A DNA stretch of 64,000 nucleotides from Rickettsiaceae bacterium H1 (GTDB lineage: Bacteria > Pseudomonadota > Alphaproteobacteria > Rickettsiales > Anaplasmataceae): assembly GCA_018101195.1 (NCBI GenBank), contig JACDQH010000002.1, positions 1 to 64,000 of the forward strand. Direction: 5' to 3'. Positions 8,795 to 17,699 of the stretch are shown here, in pieces. The notes beneath the pieces are model-generated. The model was not told the origin of the DNA. It saw only the letters and a list, made by a program, of their open reading frames with translations, and made no database searches. How positions within the stretch are numbered: position 1 is the first letter of the stretch; every line of letters starts with the position of its first letter. Both the position numbers and the translations under genes were made by a program.

Positions 8795-10093
8795 ATGTAC
8801 AACGATGTTCATAATATTTTTAAATTACAGGAACTAATTAAACGAATTTTATTTTCTATTTTTGCACTAATTATATATCGTTTCGGTACTTACTTAACGA
8901 TTCCTGGTATTAATAATAATGTTTTGCAACGAATTGTTGAAAATTATAATTCTGGTTTTTTAGGGATGTTTAATATGTTTTCTGGTGGTGCATTATCTCG
9001 TATGACGATATTTGCACTTAATGTGATGCCGTATATAATTTCTTCCATCATAATACAGTTGTTATCCGTTAACATTTCTGTTTTAAATAACTTGCGTCAA
9101 GAAGGAGATTTTGGAAGAAAAAGAATCAATTTTTACACTAGAGCCTTAACTGTTATTTTTTGTATTATTCAAGCATTTTTTATCGTGATGAGCCTAAAGG
9201 GTATGGATTTGCCTGAATCTATTATATTACCCGATATAGGTATGCCGTTTGCATTGGTAGCTGTTGTGACATTACTTGGAGGTACGATGTTTTTAATGTG
9301 GTTGGGGGAGCAAATCACTGCTTATGGTATTGGTAATGGAGTTTCATTAATTATTGTTACGGGAATTTTGGCCGAATTACCAGGTGCTATATCTTCATTT
9401 TTTGCTCTTGGTAAGATTGGTAGTGTGTCGATTTTAGTTGTTATATTGGTAATATTATTTTTTTTAATGTTGTTGTGGATGATAATTTATGTCGAGCAAT
9501 CTTATCGTAAAATTTTTATTCAATATCCAAGAAAACAAGTTGGTCGTAGGTTATATAGCGGTGATTCTTCTTATATTCCGTTGAAAATAAATATGTCTGG
9601 TGTTATTCCTCCGATATTTGCGAATGCTTTATTGATGTTTCCTATAACAATAGCTAATTTTTTTCCTAATTCTTCAATTTCGTCATTTATTATTTTATAT
9701 TTTTTCCCTGGTAATCATCTATACATTTTAATGTATTTTGCTTGCATAGTATTTTTTTGCTTTTTTTATGTCGGTTTTGTGTTTAATGTCGAAGAAACGG
9801 CATATAATTTAAAGAAAAATGGAGGCTTCGTATTAGGTAAGCGTCCTGGTAAAGATACAGTGTTTTATTTAGAACATGTTTTGACTAAAATTACCGTAAT
9901 TGGTGCTATTTATTTAAGTGTAATATGTGTTATTCCGGAATTAATAAGAATTAATTACTCTATTCCTTTTATAATTAGCGGTACTAGTTTGTTAATTATT
10001 GTAAATGTAATTGTAGATATATTTTCTCAAGTACAGACATATCTTTTTACTCGAAATTATAGTAAATTTAGCAACAAGGTATCGAGGTATTAG
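8795..10093 (+). CDS. secY: Protein translocase subunit SecY
   Basis: SecY (432 aa, ten membrane segments) is the channel of the Sec translocon. The first helix region reads IKRILFSIFALIIYRFGTYL with TIPGINNN following. The cytoplasmic loop YPRKQVGRRLYSGDSSYIPL (ribosome/SecA contact) and GVIPPIFANALLMFP are clear. It is the usual gene after rplO in the spc operon. The stop overlaps the adk start by one base. Confidence 0.98.
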   Translation: MYNDVHNIFKLQELIKRILFSIFALIIYRFGTYLTIPGINNNVLQRIVENYNSGFLGMFNMFSGGALSRMTIFALNVMPYIISSIIIQLLSVNISVLNNLRQEGDFGRKRINFYTRALTVIFCIIQAFFIVMSLKGMDLPESIILPDIGMPFALVAVVTLLGGTMFLMWLGEQITAYGIGNGVSLIIVTGILAELPGAISSFFALGKIGSVSILVVILVILFFLMLLWMIIYVEQSYRKIFIQYPRKQVGRRLYSGDSSYIPLKINMSGVIPPIFANALLMFPITIANFFPNSSISSFIILYFFPGNHLYILMYFACIVFFCFFYVGFVFNVEETAYNLKKNGGFVLGKRPGKDTVFYLEHVLTKITVIGAIYLSVICVIPELIRINYSIPFIISGTSLLIIVNVIVDIFSQVQTYLFTRNYSKFSNKVSRY

Positions 10094-10701
10094 TGATTAT
10101 AATAATGCTAGGCCCTCCGGGTTCGGGAAAGGGAACACAAGCAAGAATGTTGTCTCATGCATTAAATATTGATTTAATTGATGTCGGTAAACTTCTTCGT
10201 GAAGAAGCATTATTGGATAGTAATATAAAAAAGATAATGAATTCTGGTTTGTTATTATCTGATGATGTAGTAAATGAGTTTATTAAAAGTAAAATAAAGC
10301 CTGTAATTTTGAATTTTATATTAGATGGTTTTCCTAGAACTATTATACAAGCGATGTTTTTGGAAGATATGCTGAAAAATAATGGTTTTGAGGTTGATAC
10401 CGTTATAAAATTATCGGTAAGCGATGATATTTTGATAAAACGGCTCTCCAAGCGTTTATCATGTAGTTTGTGCGGTGCCATATACAATATTGTTATAAAA
10501 AGTTGTTTAAGTTGTGGAGGAAAGTTGGTTGCGCGAGATGACGATCAATCAGAAGTTGTTAAATTGAGATTGGCAAAGTATAATGAACAAAGTGAAGAAT
10601 TGGTGAGGTTTTATGGCAATAAAGTGTTAGATGTAAATGGGAACGATACTGTAAATAATGTAATGGAAAAAATTATATCAAAAATTAATTGTAGTTCTTG
10701 A
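10093..10701 (+). CDS. adk: Adenylate kinase
   Basis: Adenylate kinase (202 aa) interconverts ATP, ADP and AMP. The P-loop is GPPGSGKGTQ near the N-terminus, and the LDGFPRT motif is present. The lid carries a four-cysteine zinc site (CSLCGAIYN, then CLSCGGKLVARDDD), the zinc-lid variant. The start is GTG at 10093, overlapping the secY stop by one base. secY-adk order is common in the spc operon. Confidence 0.97.
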   Translation: MIIIMLGPPGSGKGTQARMLSHALNIDLIDVGKLLREEALLDSNIKKIMNSGLLLSDDVVNEFIKSKIKPVILNFILDGFPRTIIQAMFLEDMLKNNGFEVDTVIKLSVSDDILIKRLSKRLSCSLCGAIYNIVIKSCLSCGGKLVARDDDQSEVVKLRLAKYNEQSEELVRFYGNKVLDVNGNDTVNNVMEKIISKINCSS

Positions 10702-10749
10702 TTTTATGAAAAATATGTTCATACTTAAATTACTTAACAAGGTGAAAGA

Positions 10750-11121
10750 ATGCGTTTGGTAGGAGTAGATATCCCCGATAACAAAGTTATTTTTATAGCT
10801 TTGACTTATATATATGGCATTGGTCTGTGTTTATCAAGGAAGCTTTGTAATCTTGCTGATATTAACCCTAACACTCTTGTAAAAAAGTTAAATAATGATA
10901 GCATAAATAAAATTAGTTCTATCATTAACGAAGCTTTTACAGTTGAAGGTGATTTAAGGAAAAAGTTGTCTATGGATATAAGATTGTTAATTGATATTGG
11001 TTGTTACAGAGGAAAGCGGCATTATAATAAGTTACCAACTAGGGGGCAAAGAACTAGAACAAATGCTAGAACTCGCAAGGGCAAATCGATTGCTATCACC
11101 AATAAAAAAAAGCTTAAATGA
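10750..11121 (+). CDS. rpsM: 30S ribosomal protein S13
   Basis: S13 (123 aa) contacts the 50S subunit and P-site tRNA from the head. N-terminus RLVGVDIPDNKVIFIALTYI; C-terminus RGKRHYNKLPTRGQRTRTNARTRKG is the hallmark. There is no infA or rpmJ between adk and rpsM. Its stop overlaps the rpsK start (ATGA at 11118). Confidence 0.98.
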   Translation: MRLVGVDIPDNKVIFIALTYIYGIGLCLSRKLCNLADINPNTLVKKLNNDSINKISSIINEAFTVEGDLRKKLSMDIRLLIDIGCYRGKRHYNKLPTRGQRTRTNARTRKGKSIAITNKKKLK

Positions 11122-11495
11122 TTGTAAAAAAAGTGAAAGTTAAAAAAAACATAGTTGTGGGCGTTGTCTACATCTCTTCTTCTTTTAATAACATAATAGT
11201 AAACATTGCTGATACTAGGGGTAACACGTTATCTTGGGCAACAGCAGGTTCATCGGGTTTCAAAGGAGCGAAAAAGTCCACACCTTATGCAGGTCAATTA
11301 ACTGCTTCTATTGCAATAAAAAAAGCAATTGAGTACGGAATAAAAACTGTTAGTGTTATTATGGTAGGGCCTGGTAATGCTCGTGAAGCTGCTTTGCGTG
11401 CCATCTATTCTGCCGGTATTTCTATTATGTCTTTGGAAGATAGGACGGCAATAGCGCATAATGGTTGTCGTCAACGTAAGAAACGTAGGGTATAA
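11118..11495 (+). CDS. rpsK: 30S ribosomal protein S11
   Basis: S11 (125 aa) sits on the platform near the E site. Characteristic runs: VYISSSFNNIIVNIADTRGN, SSGFKGAKKSTPYAGQ, VMVGPGNAREAALRAI, and the C-terminal HNGCRQRKKRRV. It overlaps rpsM by four bases, and rpoA follows after 14 bases. Confidence 0.98.
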   Translation: MIVKKVKVKKNIVVGVVYISSSFNNIIVNIADTRGNTLSWATAGSSGFKGAKKSTPYAGQLTASIAIKKAIEYGIKTVSVIMVGPGNAREAALRAIYSAGISIMSLEDRTAIAHNGCRQRKKRRV

Positions 11496-11509
11496 GTAAG
11501 GTATTTATT

Positions 11510-12526
11510 ATGGATAAAGTTATTTCTTATTATTGGGATAAGATTATTATTCCTTCTGCTGTAAAAGTTGTTCCCGTCGATGGTAAAAAAAATACATCTC
11601 ATGTTATAGTTGAACCGCTACAAAGGGGTTTCGGTCTGACATTAGGTGCTGCTATGAGACGTGTCTTACTTTCGTCGTTGTGTGGTAGTGCTGTCGAAGC
11701 GATCGAGATAGATGGTGTATTGAGCGAATACTCTCGCTTACCGGGTGTAAAGGAAGATATAAATGATATTATACTAAACATCAAGCAGTTGGTTTTACGT
11801 GCTGATGATATTCAGGATCATGTGTTATATTTACGTGTCGAAGAATCTGGGCCTGTTTTTGCAAACATGATTGTTTGTGACGAAGGTATCGAGATTGTTA
11901 ATAGTGATCTTTTGATTTGCACTTTAGAGCGAGGTGCTAGCCTTAATATGAAAATGTATACTAAAATTGGGATGGGATATGTTCAAGCTGCAAAAAATAA
12001 TAAAGGAAGGATGACATCGTTAGGTAGAATTTTAATAGATTGTGTACACAGTCCAATACGAATGGTTAACCCTGTTGTTGAAAGTATTAGAGTTGGTGAC
12101 ATTACAAATTATGATAGGCTAGTTCTTGAAATTGAAACTAATGGTGCTGTTACTACTGAAGAGGCTGTAGAAATGACAGCTAAGATATTGCATAAACAAT
12201 TTTCTTCTTTTATTAATATTGGAGATAAAGGCATTGTTGATTCTAGCTTGGAAACAAAATCAACGTTAGAAAATAAAAAATGTGATGCGAGATTTTTGCG
12301 TAAAGTAGATGAATTGGATTTATCTGTTCGTTCTCAAAACTGTTTAAAGAACGAAAATATAGTATATGTTGGTGATTTGGTTCAAAAGAGCGAGCAAGCT
12401 ATGCTTAAAACACCCAATTTTGGGAAAAAGTCTTTGAACGAGATAAAAATGCTTTTAGTGACTATGGGTCTTGATTTTGGTATGGTTATCGATAACTGGG
12501 ATGAAATTATTAGTAATGAAGAATGA
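11510..12526 (+). CDS. rpoA: DNA-directed RNA polymerase subunit alpha
   Basis: RpoA (338 aa) dimerises to start RNA polymerase assembly. The N-terminal domain shows EPLQRGFGLTLGAAMRRVLL; the C-terminal domain (about 255-338) has VDELDLSVRSQNCLKNENI and the helix-hairpin-helix region LKTPNFGKKSLNEIK, which binds UP elements and activators. The start ATG at 11510 is preceded by a purine-rich AAGTAAGG stretch. This is the standard alpha-operon position. Confidence 0.98.
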   Translation: MDKVISYYWDKIIIPSAVKVVPVDGKKNTSHVIVEPLQRGFGLTLGAAMRRVLLSSLCGSAVEAIEIDGVLSEYSRLPGVKEDINDIILNIKQLVLRADDIQDHVLYLRVEESGPVFANMIVCDEGIEIVNSDLLICTLERGASLNMKMYTKIGMGYVQAAKNNKGRMTSLGRILIDCVHSPIRMVNPVVESIRVGDITNYDRLVLEIETNGAVTTEEAVEMTAKILHKQFSSFINIGDKGIVDSSLETKSTLENKKCDARFLRKVDELDLSVRSQNCLKNENIVYVGDLVQKSEQAMLKTPNFGKKSLNEIKMLLVTMGLDFGMVIDNWDEIISNEE

Positions 12527-12537
12527 GAGGTTATTGA

Positions 12538-12903
12538 ATGCGTCATATACTAAAGCATAGAAAGTTAAGTAGAACGAGCAGCCATAGAAAAGCTTTGTTG
12601 CGTAATATGTCTATTTCTTTATTACGTTATGAAAGGATAAGGACTACTTTAGCTAAAGCAAAAGAATTAAGACCTTTTGTAGAAAAATTAGTTACCAAGG
12701 GCAGAAAAAATCAGCTTTATATAAGAAGGAATTTGCTTTCTGTTTTGTGTGATAAAGTTATAGTAACTAAGTTAATGAATGATATTTCAGTCAGGTTTAA
12801 AGAACGTTCGGGGGGGTATTTGAGGATTTTAAAAAATGGTTTTCGTCATGGTGATTCTGCGCCTATGGCAATAATAGAGTTTATCGATTATAATCCCGAA
12901 TAG
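12538..12903 (+). CDS. rplQ: 50S ribosomal protein L17
   Basis: L17 (121 aa) closes the alpha operon. It begins MRHILKHRKLSRTSSHRKAL with RNMSISL following; the middle reads RIRTTLAKAKELRPFVEKLVT. The C-terminus (FRHGDSAPMAIIEFIDYNPE) is complete. The following yraN-like frame is open from inside the last codons of this gene. Confidence 0.98.
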   Translation: MRHILKHRKLSRTSSHRKALLRNMSISLLRYERIRTTLAKAKELRPFVEKLVTKGRKNQLYIRRNLLSVLCDKVIVTKLMNDISVRFKERSGGYLRILKNGFRHGDSAPMAIIEFIDYNPE

Positions 12904-13240
12904 AAAAAAATTAGCTTATTTTTTTGGCTATTTTGCAGAAATTTTTGTAATAATTTTTCTTTTTTTTCTCTCTTATCGTGTTCTTCATTATCGCTACCGC
13001 AATTTTTATGGTGAAATAGATATTATTGCTGCTCGAAAGAATAGTATTTTATTTATAGAAGTTAAAGCAAGAAAAAGTAAGGAGTTATGTGCTGATCTTC
13101 TTTCTTGTAAGCAAAAAAAGCGAATAAAAAAAGCTGCGAATTATTTTCTTGCAATAAACAGTAAAAAATATCAGAATTTTAGCCCTTATTTTCTTTTCTG
13201 TTGTTTTTCTTTCTTTTCTTTTAGAAAAAGTTATTTTTGA
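12887..13240 (+). CDS. yraN: YraN/UPF0102 family protein, no canonical start codon
   Basis: The frame open from 12878 to TGA at 13238 encodes a UPF0102 (YraN) nuclease-fold protein: KKLAYFFGYFAEIF, then the diagnostic GEIDIIAARKNSILFIEVKAR (Asp and Glu-x-Lys of the restriction-endonuclease-like core). The family's cellular role is unsettled. There is no ATG, GTG or TTG in frame before the conserved core; only ATT 12887, ATA 12890 and ATC 12893 stand where a start is expected. The last ~15 residues are Phe/Ser-rich and do not resemble the usual end, so a late frame change is possible. Either a rare start codon is used or the start has been lost. The family call is firm; functionality is uncertain. 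Confidence 0.75.
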   Translation: MIIPNRKKLAYFFGYFAEIFVIIFLFFLSYRVLHYRYRNFYGEIDIIAARKNSILFIEVKARKSKELCADLLSCKQKKRIKKAANYFLAINSKKYQNFSPYFLFCCFSFFSFRKSYF

Positions 13241-13282
13241 TAATATTTTTTTTATATCCATTTAAGTATATCTTTTACATTT

Positions 13283-14568
13283 ATGGTATATCTAATTCTT
13301 TTGTCTGGAGGCTGCGGTTCAAGATTATATCCGTTGTCCAAGGTTTCCGAAACAATTTATTAGATTTGTATGATGAGAAAAGTTTATTTCAAAGTACTCT
13401 GTTGCGAAATCAATTCCAACCAATAATTCTTAGTAATATTTATTACGATAGCATAATTAATAAACAATTAGCAGAAATCGGAATAAAAAATTTTCGTTTA
13501 ATACTGGAAGAAAAAAAATAGGAACTGCGTTGTCTATAGCTATTGCTGCTTCAACTGTTAAACCTAATGACATTTTGTTAGTTACACCTTCTGATGCTTA
13601 TATTGAAAATCAACCTGTTTATCGTAATTTTGTTAAAAAAGCTATAAATTCTTTTATAAGTAGTAATACAATAACTTCAATATTGGTAAATGCAAAAAAT
13701 AGTTATTTACCGTATGGCTATGTTAAATTGACGAAATCGACTGGGGATTACGATATTATTGAAAAATTTATTAAAAAACCGAAAAGTTTAATTAATTACA
13801 AAGATTATTATTGGAACACTGGAATTTTCATATGTAGTGCAAAAATTTATTTATCTTACTTAAAACGTCATTCGTCATATCTATCGTATAAATGTAACGA
13901 GTTGTTACGATCTTCTTATTCTGATTCTAATTCTAATTTGTATATTTCCCCTGTTGAGTGTGAATTACGGCATTTATCTGTGGATAGAATAACTATGGAA
14001 AAAATCAAAAAATAATATTGCCGTGATAGGTGATTTCGTTTGGTTGGATATAGGTAATTGGGAAGCGTTATATGATATGGTATCTAACAATGAAAAGGTA
14101 TCGGTTTATGAAAATATACCTTATGGTAAAGAAGTAATAATTCAAGAAGTGATAAAAAATAAATTATTGTTAATAATAGCGGAAAATAAAATATTTCTTA
14201 TTCCTGTTTTTCTTTTATATCAAGATGTAGATGTTATAGATAAAAATTGGGGTAAGTATCTTGTTGTATACTATGGAGATAAGATAAAAATTAAATATTT
14301 ATCGGTATTTCCTTGTCAATCGACTTCATTGCATAGGCATAAACATCGTAGTGAAAATTGGTTGATTTTTTCCGGAGAAGCTAATGTTATTGTTAATAAT
14401 AATACTAAACTCGGTAAAAAGGGCGATGTGTTTTTTATACCTAAAAATTGTTTTCATAAAATTGAAAATGTTAGTTCTACTGAAGAATTACACATAATAG
14501 AGCTGCAGTTGGGAGAGGTATTATCCGAGAACGATATTATTAGGTTTGAAAGCAATACAACGGGTTGA
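13283..14568 (+). pseudogene. manC: manC-like mannose-1-phosphate guanylyltransferase / isomerase, frameshifted
   Basis: Four frame segments join into one type II mannose-1-phosphate guanylyltransferase with a C-terminal mannose-6-phosphate isomerase cupin. ATG 13283 opens MVYLILLSGGCGSRLYPLS (nucleotidyl-transferase loop) and stops at 13361-13363. The next frame gives DLYDEKSLFQSTLLRNQ up to 13521. The third (to 14015) contains TPSDAY and NTGIFI. The fourth reads VIGDFVWLDIGNW and the cupin stretch LHRHKHRSENWLIFSGEA. Breaks two and three fall at A-runs near 13511-13518 and about 14000-14010 and need only single-base changes. The enzyme would make GDP-mannose; no related sugar genes are visible nearby. 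The 3' end overlaps prmC by 48 bases. Confidence 0.88.
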
Positions 14569-15387
14569 TCCCGATAGGTCTTGGTAAGATTTGTGGAGTT
14601 TTAGAGAGAAATAATTTGCTATTTTTCTTGCTTGTAATAATTGTTTTTCATTGCCGATTTCAATTAGTAAGTGACCTTTTCTTTTTAAACATTTTTTTGT
14701 TGTTTTCATAATTGAGTAATAACAATTTAAACTACTATTTCCTCCGTCAAGTGCTAATTTTGGTTCATATCGTGCAATTGTTTGAGGCAAAGTTTTAATA
14801 ATATTTTTTTTGATATAAGGCGGATTGCTAATAATTACATCTACCTGATCCCTACATTTCTCCCATGATCCGAAGATTATTTTTAATCGAGATAAAAGAT
14901 TGTGACGATATAAATTTTTTTTTGCAGTTTGATGTGCTAGCCTACTTTTTTCAAAAGCTGTTCCGTAAGCATTTTTGTATTCGAGTAACGAACTGATAAT
15001 AAGACACCCTGTTCCGGTACCGAAATCTGCTATTTTTATAGATTGTATTTTATTGGGATATAATTCGAGTAACGCACTAATTAATATCTCGCTGTCTGGT
15101 CTCGGAACCAAAGTATGATTCGATACGATAAATTCATGTTTCCAAAAGTCTTTTTTGCCTAATATTTGTGCGATTGACATTCTGTCAGATCGTTTTTTTA
15201 ACAATCGATAAAAATTATTTTGTTCTTTGTTGGATAGGATAAGTTCCGGTTGAGATAATATTTCTTTTCTGTCTTTGTTTAGTACGTGAGATAATAACAG
15301 TTCGATATCCAGGTTAGGACTGTTGCTAATGTTTTTGAGCAATTTTTTTGCATTATAGGTAATGTTGGCTATGTTTTTTTTTTCCAT
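14521..15387 (-). CDS. prmC: Release factor glutamine methyltransferase PrmC
   Basis: PrmC (288 aa) methylates the Gln of the GGQ motif in release factors RF1 and RF2. The N-terminal helical domain (LDIELLLSHVLNKDR) precedes a Rossmann methyltransferase with the SAM motif ADFGTGTGCL, the catalytic NPPY in VDVIISNPPYIKK, and VPRPDSE, a PrmC-specific run. The length is normal. It faces the manC pseudogene, overlapping its last 48 bases. Intact, and expected to be essential or nearly so. Confidence 0.96.
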   Translation of the reverse strand: MEKKNIANITYNAKKLLKNISNSPNLDIELLLSHVLNKDRKEILSQPELILSNKEQNNFYRLLKKRSDRMSIAQILGKKDFWKHEFIVSNHTLVPRPDSEILISALLELYPNKIQSIKIADFGTGTGCLIISSLLEYKNAYGTAFEKSRLAHQTAKKNLYRHNLLSRLKIIFGSWEKCRDQVDVIISNPPYIKKNIIKTLPQTIARYEPKLALDGGNSSLNCYYSIMKTTKKCLKRKGHLLIEIGNEKQLLQARKIANYFSLKLHKSYQDLSGSTRCIAFKPNNIVLG

Positions 15388-15581
15388 AATTTACTTAAAA
15401 ATAAACTACGTTTTTATTTCAAAGCATATTGGTAATTGTAAAATAACATCTTCATAATCAAAATATAACCAATTGTAATTTCAATGAATAACACAAAAGC
15501 ACTATTAATAGTAAAAAGAATCAAGTCAAGGTTTTTTTGGTCAATCTAAATAGTTATTTTATTAAAAATAAGAATGAAATA

Positions 15582-15611
15582 TTGTGTAATTTTTAATAAA
15601 TCAAATATAAT
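15582..15611 (+). promoter_or_regulatory. Sigma70-like promoter
   Basis: TTGTGT (15582-15587), an 18-base spacer and a perfect TATAAT (15606-15611). It precedes the membrane protein starting near 15643. Because the -10 box abuts ATG 15612, that ATG cannot be a normal start, which supports the GTG at 15643. Confidence 0.55.
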
Positions 15612-15642
15612 ATGTTTGTGTCTGTAAATAATACTAAAATTC

Positions 15643-16344
15643 GTGCAGTGTTTTTATAATTTACCTTTAATAAAATTTATCAAAAGCGCTAAGGAAAGTA
15701 ATAAAGAAGAATTAGACGATGTTTTGTTAAAATCATCAACTTTAACGTTCAAGGGAATATTCCCGATGATAAACTCGGCAATATTACAATCCGATAAGTT
15801 CAATAATTTTGAATATAAGGGAGCGGTATTAATTTGCATGATTATGGCTAACAATATGTTGTTTAGCTTTATCATAACTTCTATTTTACGAGGAATTACT
15901 TATGTAATATTTGGTAGGTTTGTGAGTTTGGGTGTTTCGAAAATTGCTTATCCTACTATTTTGGGAATTACAAGTTTGTTTTTTGTTTGTAGCTTGATTT
16001 GTCATTGTATTTGCCAAAAACTTTCTAATAATTCGCTCGAATTAATTCAAGATGAAGAAAAAATTGCTCAAGAAGCTTTAAGCAGTAATAGCTCTGTACA
16101 AAATGCAATTAGTGATTTAAGTATCGTTCACGGTATGTTTTTGCTTTTTATACCTTCACTGTTTGGTTTGGCTTCCGATTTTATAGTTAAAAAATGTAGA
16201 GGATGTTTTAATTGGGCTGAACATGACGAATTTGTTTTATCTCATAGTAGCGATAGGATTAGAAGTAAGATTTGTAACGTATTAGTAGGCAATCCGGTGC
16301 AAAATCCTGATAATTCTCAGGAAAATGCTCCCACTAGCAGTTAA
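15643..16344 (+). CDS. Unknown membrane protein
   Basis: I do not recognise this 233-residue protein. From the GTG start it has a soluble N-terminal ~60 residues, two hydrophobic segments at about 62-92 and 100-125, a charged stretch (about 128-160) and a third hydrophobic segment near 162-182, then a polar tail ending in Ser/Thr. There is no signal peptide. The start is uncertain: an upstream ATG frame (15612) stops after 15 codons and lies on the promoter. It stands alone with its own promoter and a possible terminator. Confidence 0.7.
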   Translation: MQCFYNLPLIKFIKSAKESNKEELDDVLLKSSTLTFKGIFPMINSAILQSDKFNNFEYKGAVLICMIMANNMLFSFIITSILRGITYVIFGRFVSLGVSKIAYPTILGITSLFFVCSLICHCICQKLSNNSLELIQDEEKIAQEALSSNSSVQNAISDLSIVHGMFLLFIPSLFGLASDFIVKKCRGCFNWAEHDEFVLSHSSDRIRSKICNVLVGNPVQNPDNSQENAPTSS

Positions 16345-16366
16345 AACAAAATTTTTCTGTTTTTGT

Positions 16367-16395
16367 AAGGGAATTGACTGTTCCTGTTTTTTTTT
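16367..16395 (+). terminator. Possible intrinsic terminator
   Basis: A short stem (AGG-AA pairing with TT-CCT around a TGACTG loop, one bulged G) at 16367-16385 is followed by a run of nine T. It lies 22 bases after the unknown membrane gene. The stem is weak, so this is only a candidate. Confidence 0.35.
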
Positions 16396-16429
16396 GGTAA
16401 TTTAAGTATTCTTTTCTTTAGCTCTCGAA

Positions 16430-17680
16430 ATGAGAAATTTAATACCTTTAATATTATTTCTGGTTCTTTTCATTCTTACCGGTAGTTATTTTACTTATAA
16501 AAATGTTGATTACGCATTTTACCAAATTTCTCCGGTTGTGATGTTAATTCCCAGTATTGTCCTTGCAATAGTTTTTTCTGGGAAAAACGGAATAGATAAA
16601 TTTGTTAGCGGGATGGCTGACCGACAAATTATTGCCATGATAATAATTTTTTTATTATCGGGTGCATTTACTGCCGTGACAAAATCTATCGGGGGAGTTA
16701 ATTCGATAGTTAATCTGATATTGAGCTTTACTTCTTCCAGGCTGATCATACCGGGTATTTTTATTATTTCTGCAGTCTTGGGGACGGCTATGGGAACTTC
16801 AATGGGCGTGATTGCCGCGGTTACTCCTATTGCTATGGAGATTGCCAAACAAATCGGCGGTTATGAATCGATATGTGTAGCAACAGTGATCGGAGGAGCT
16901 ATGTTCGGTGATAACTTATCGTTAATATCTGATACTACTGTTGCTGCCGTTAAATCGCAATCTGCTTCTCTGGTGGGAAAATTTAAAATTAATTTGGTTT
17001 TTTCAAGTATTGCTGCCCTTTTAACTTTGTTGTTGCTTATGTTTTATCGGGTGGAAAATGTAACTTTACACGGTGAATATTCGATTATTAATATTATTCC
17101 CTACTTATTTGTTATTGGTTTGGCATTATTTCAAGTACATGTTTTCGTTGTTTTAATAATAGGCATATTGTTAGCAGGTTTGATCGGGTTATTTTTTGTT
17201 CCGAATTATAATGTCGTTAGTTATTCTCAAGATATATATGGCGGCTTTCTTTCGGTAAATGAAGTAGCTTTACTTTCTTTATTGATCGGTGGCCTTATAC
17301 ATTTGGCAAAAATAAACGGTTTATCTTCTGTTGTAGATAAAATAAATCGGCTTGATCTGAGTAGAAAAACGGCAAAATTTGTCATTTCCGGTTTGGTAAG
17401 TATAGCCGATATATTACTTGCAAATAATACTATAGCTATTTTGGTTACGGGAAGTGTTGCTAAAGATCTGGCAAAAAAAAATAAAATACAATCTCATGAA
17501 TCTGCGTTTTTGCTCGATAGCTTTTCTTGTGTTTTTCAAGGGATTATACCTCACGGTGCTCAGATAATTTTGGCAAGTTCACTCTCCGGGGTAAACCTGT
17601 TGCTAATTTCGTCACAAGTGTTTTTTTGCTATATTATGGCCGTTATTATGATTTGTTACATTGTATTATCAAACAAGTAA
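16430..17680 (+). CDS. nhaC: NhaC-family Na+/H+ antiporter
   Basis: A 416-residue, highly hydrophobic carrier with about eleven membrane segments. The family signature GGAMFGDNLSLISDTTVAA lies at about residue 156-174 and matches the conserved NhaC half-helix motif; a second discontinuous motif, ISGLVSIADILLANNTIAI, is in the C-terminal half. Such proteins exchange Na+ for H+ across the inner membrane, though related members carry amino acids, so the substrate is an inference. It ends 20 bases before thiD. Confidence 0.88.
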   Translation: MRNLIPLILFLVLFILTGSYFTYKNVDYAFYQISPVVMLIPSIVLAIVFSGKNGIDKFVSGMADRQIIAMIIIFLLSGAFTAVTKSIGGVNSIVNLILSFTSSRLIIPGIFIISAVLGTAMGTSMGVIAAVTPIAMEIAKQIGGYESICVATVIGGAMFGDNLSLISDTTVAAVKSQSASLVGKFKINLVFSSIAALLTLLLLMFYRVENVTLHGEYSIINIIPYLFVIGLALFQVHVFVVLIIGILLAGLIGLFFVPNYNVVSYSQDIYGGFLSVNEVALLSLLIGGLIHLAKINGLSSVVDKINRLDLSRKTAKFVISGLVSIADILLANNTIAILVTGSVAKDLAKKNKIQSHESAFLLDSFSCVFQGIIPHGAQIILASSLSGVNLLLISSQVFFCYIMAVIMICYIVLSNK

Positions 17681-17699
17681 TAATGATAAACAAAGATTG

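Noticed and set aside
15612..15659. ATG 15612 as start of the unknown membrane gene
   Set aside because: The ATG directly abuts the -10 box, and the frame stops after 15 codons.
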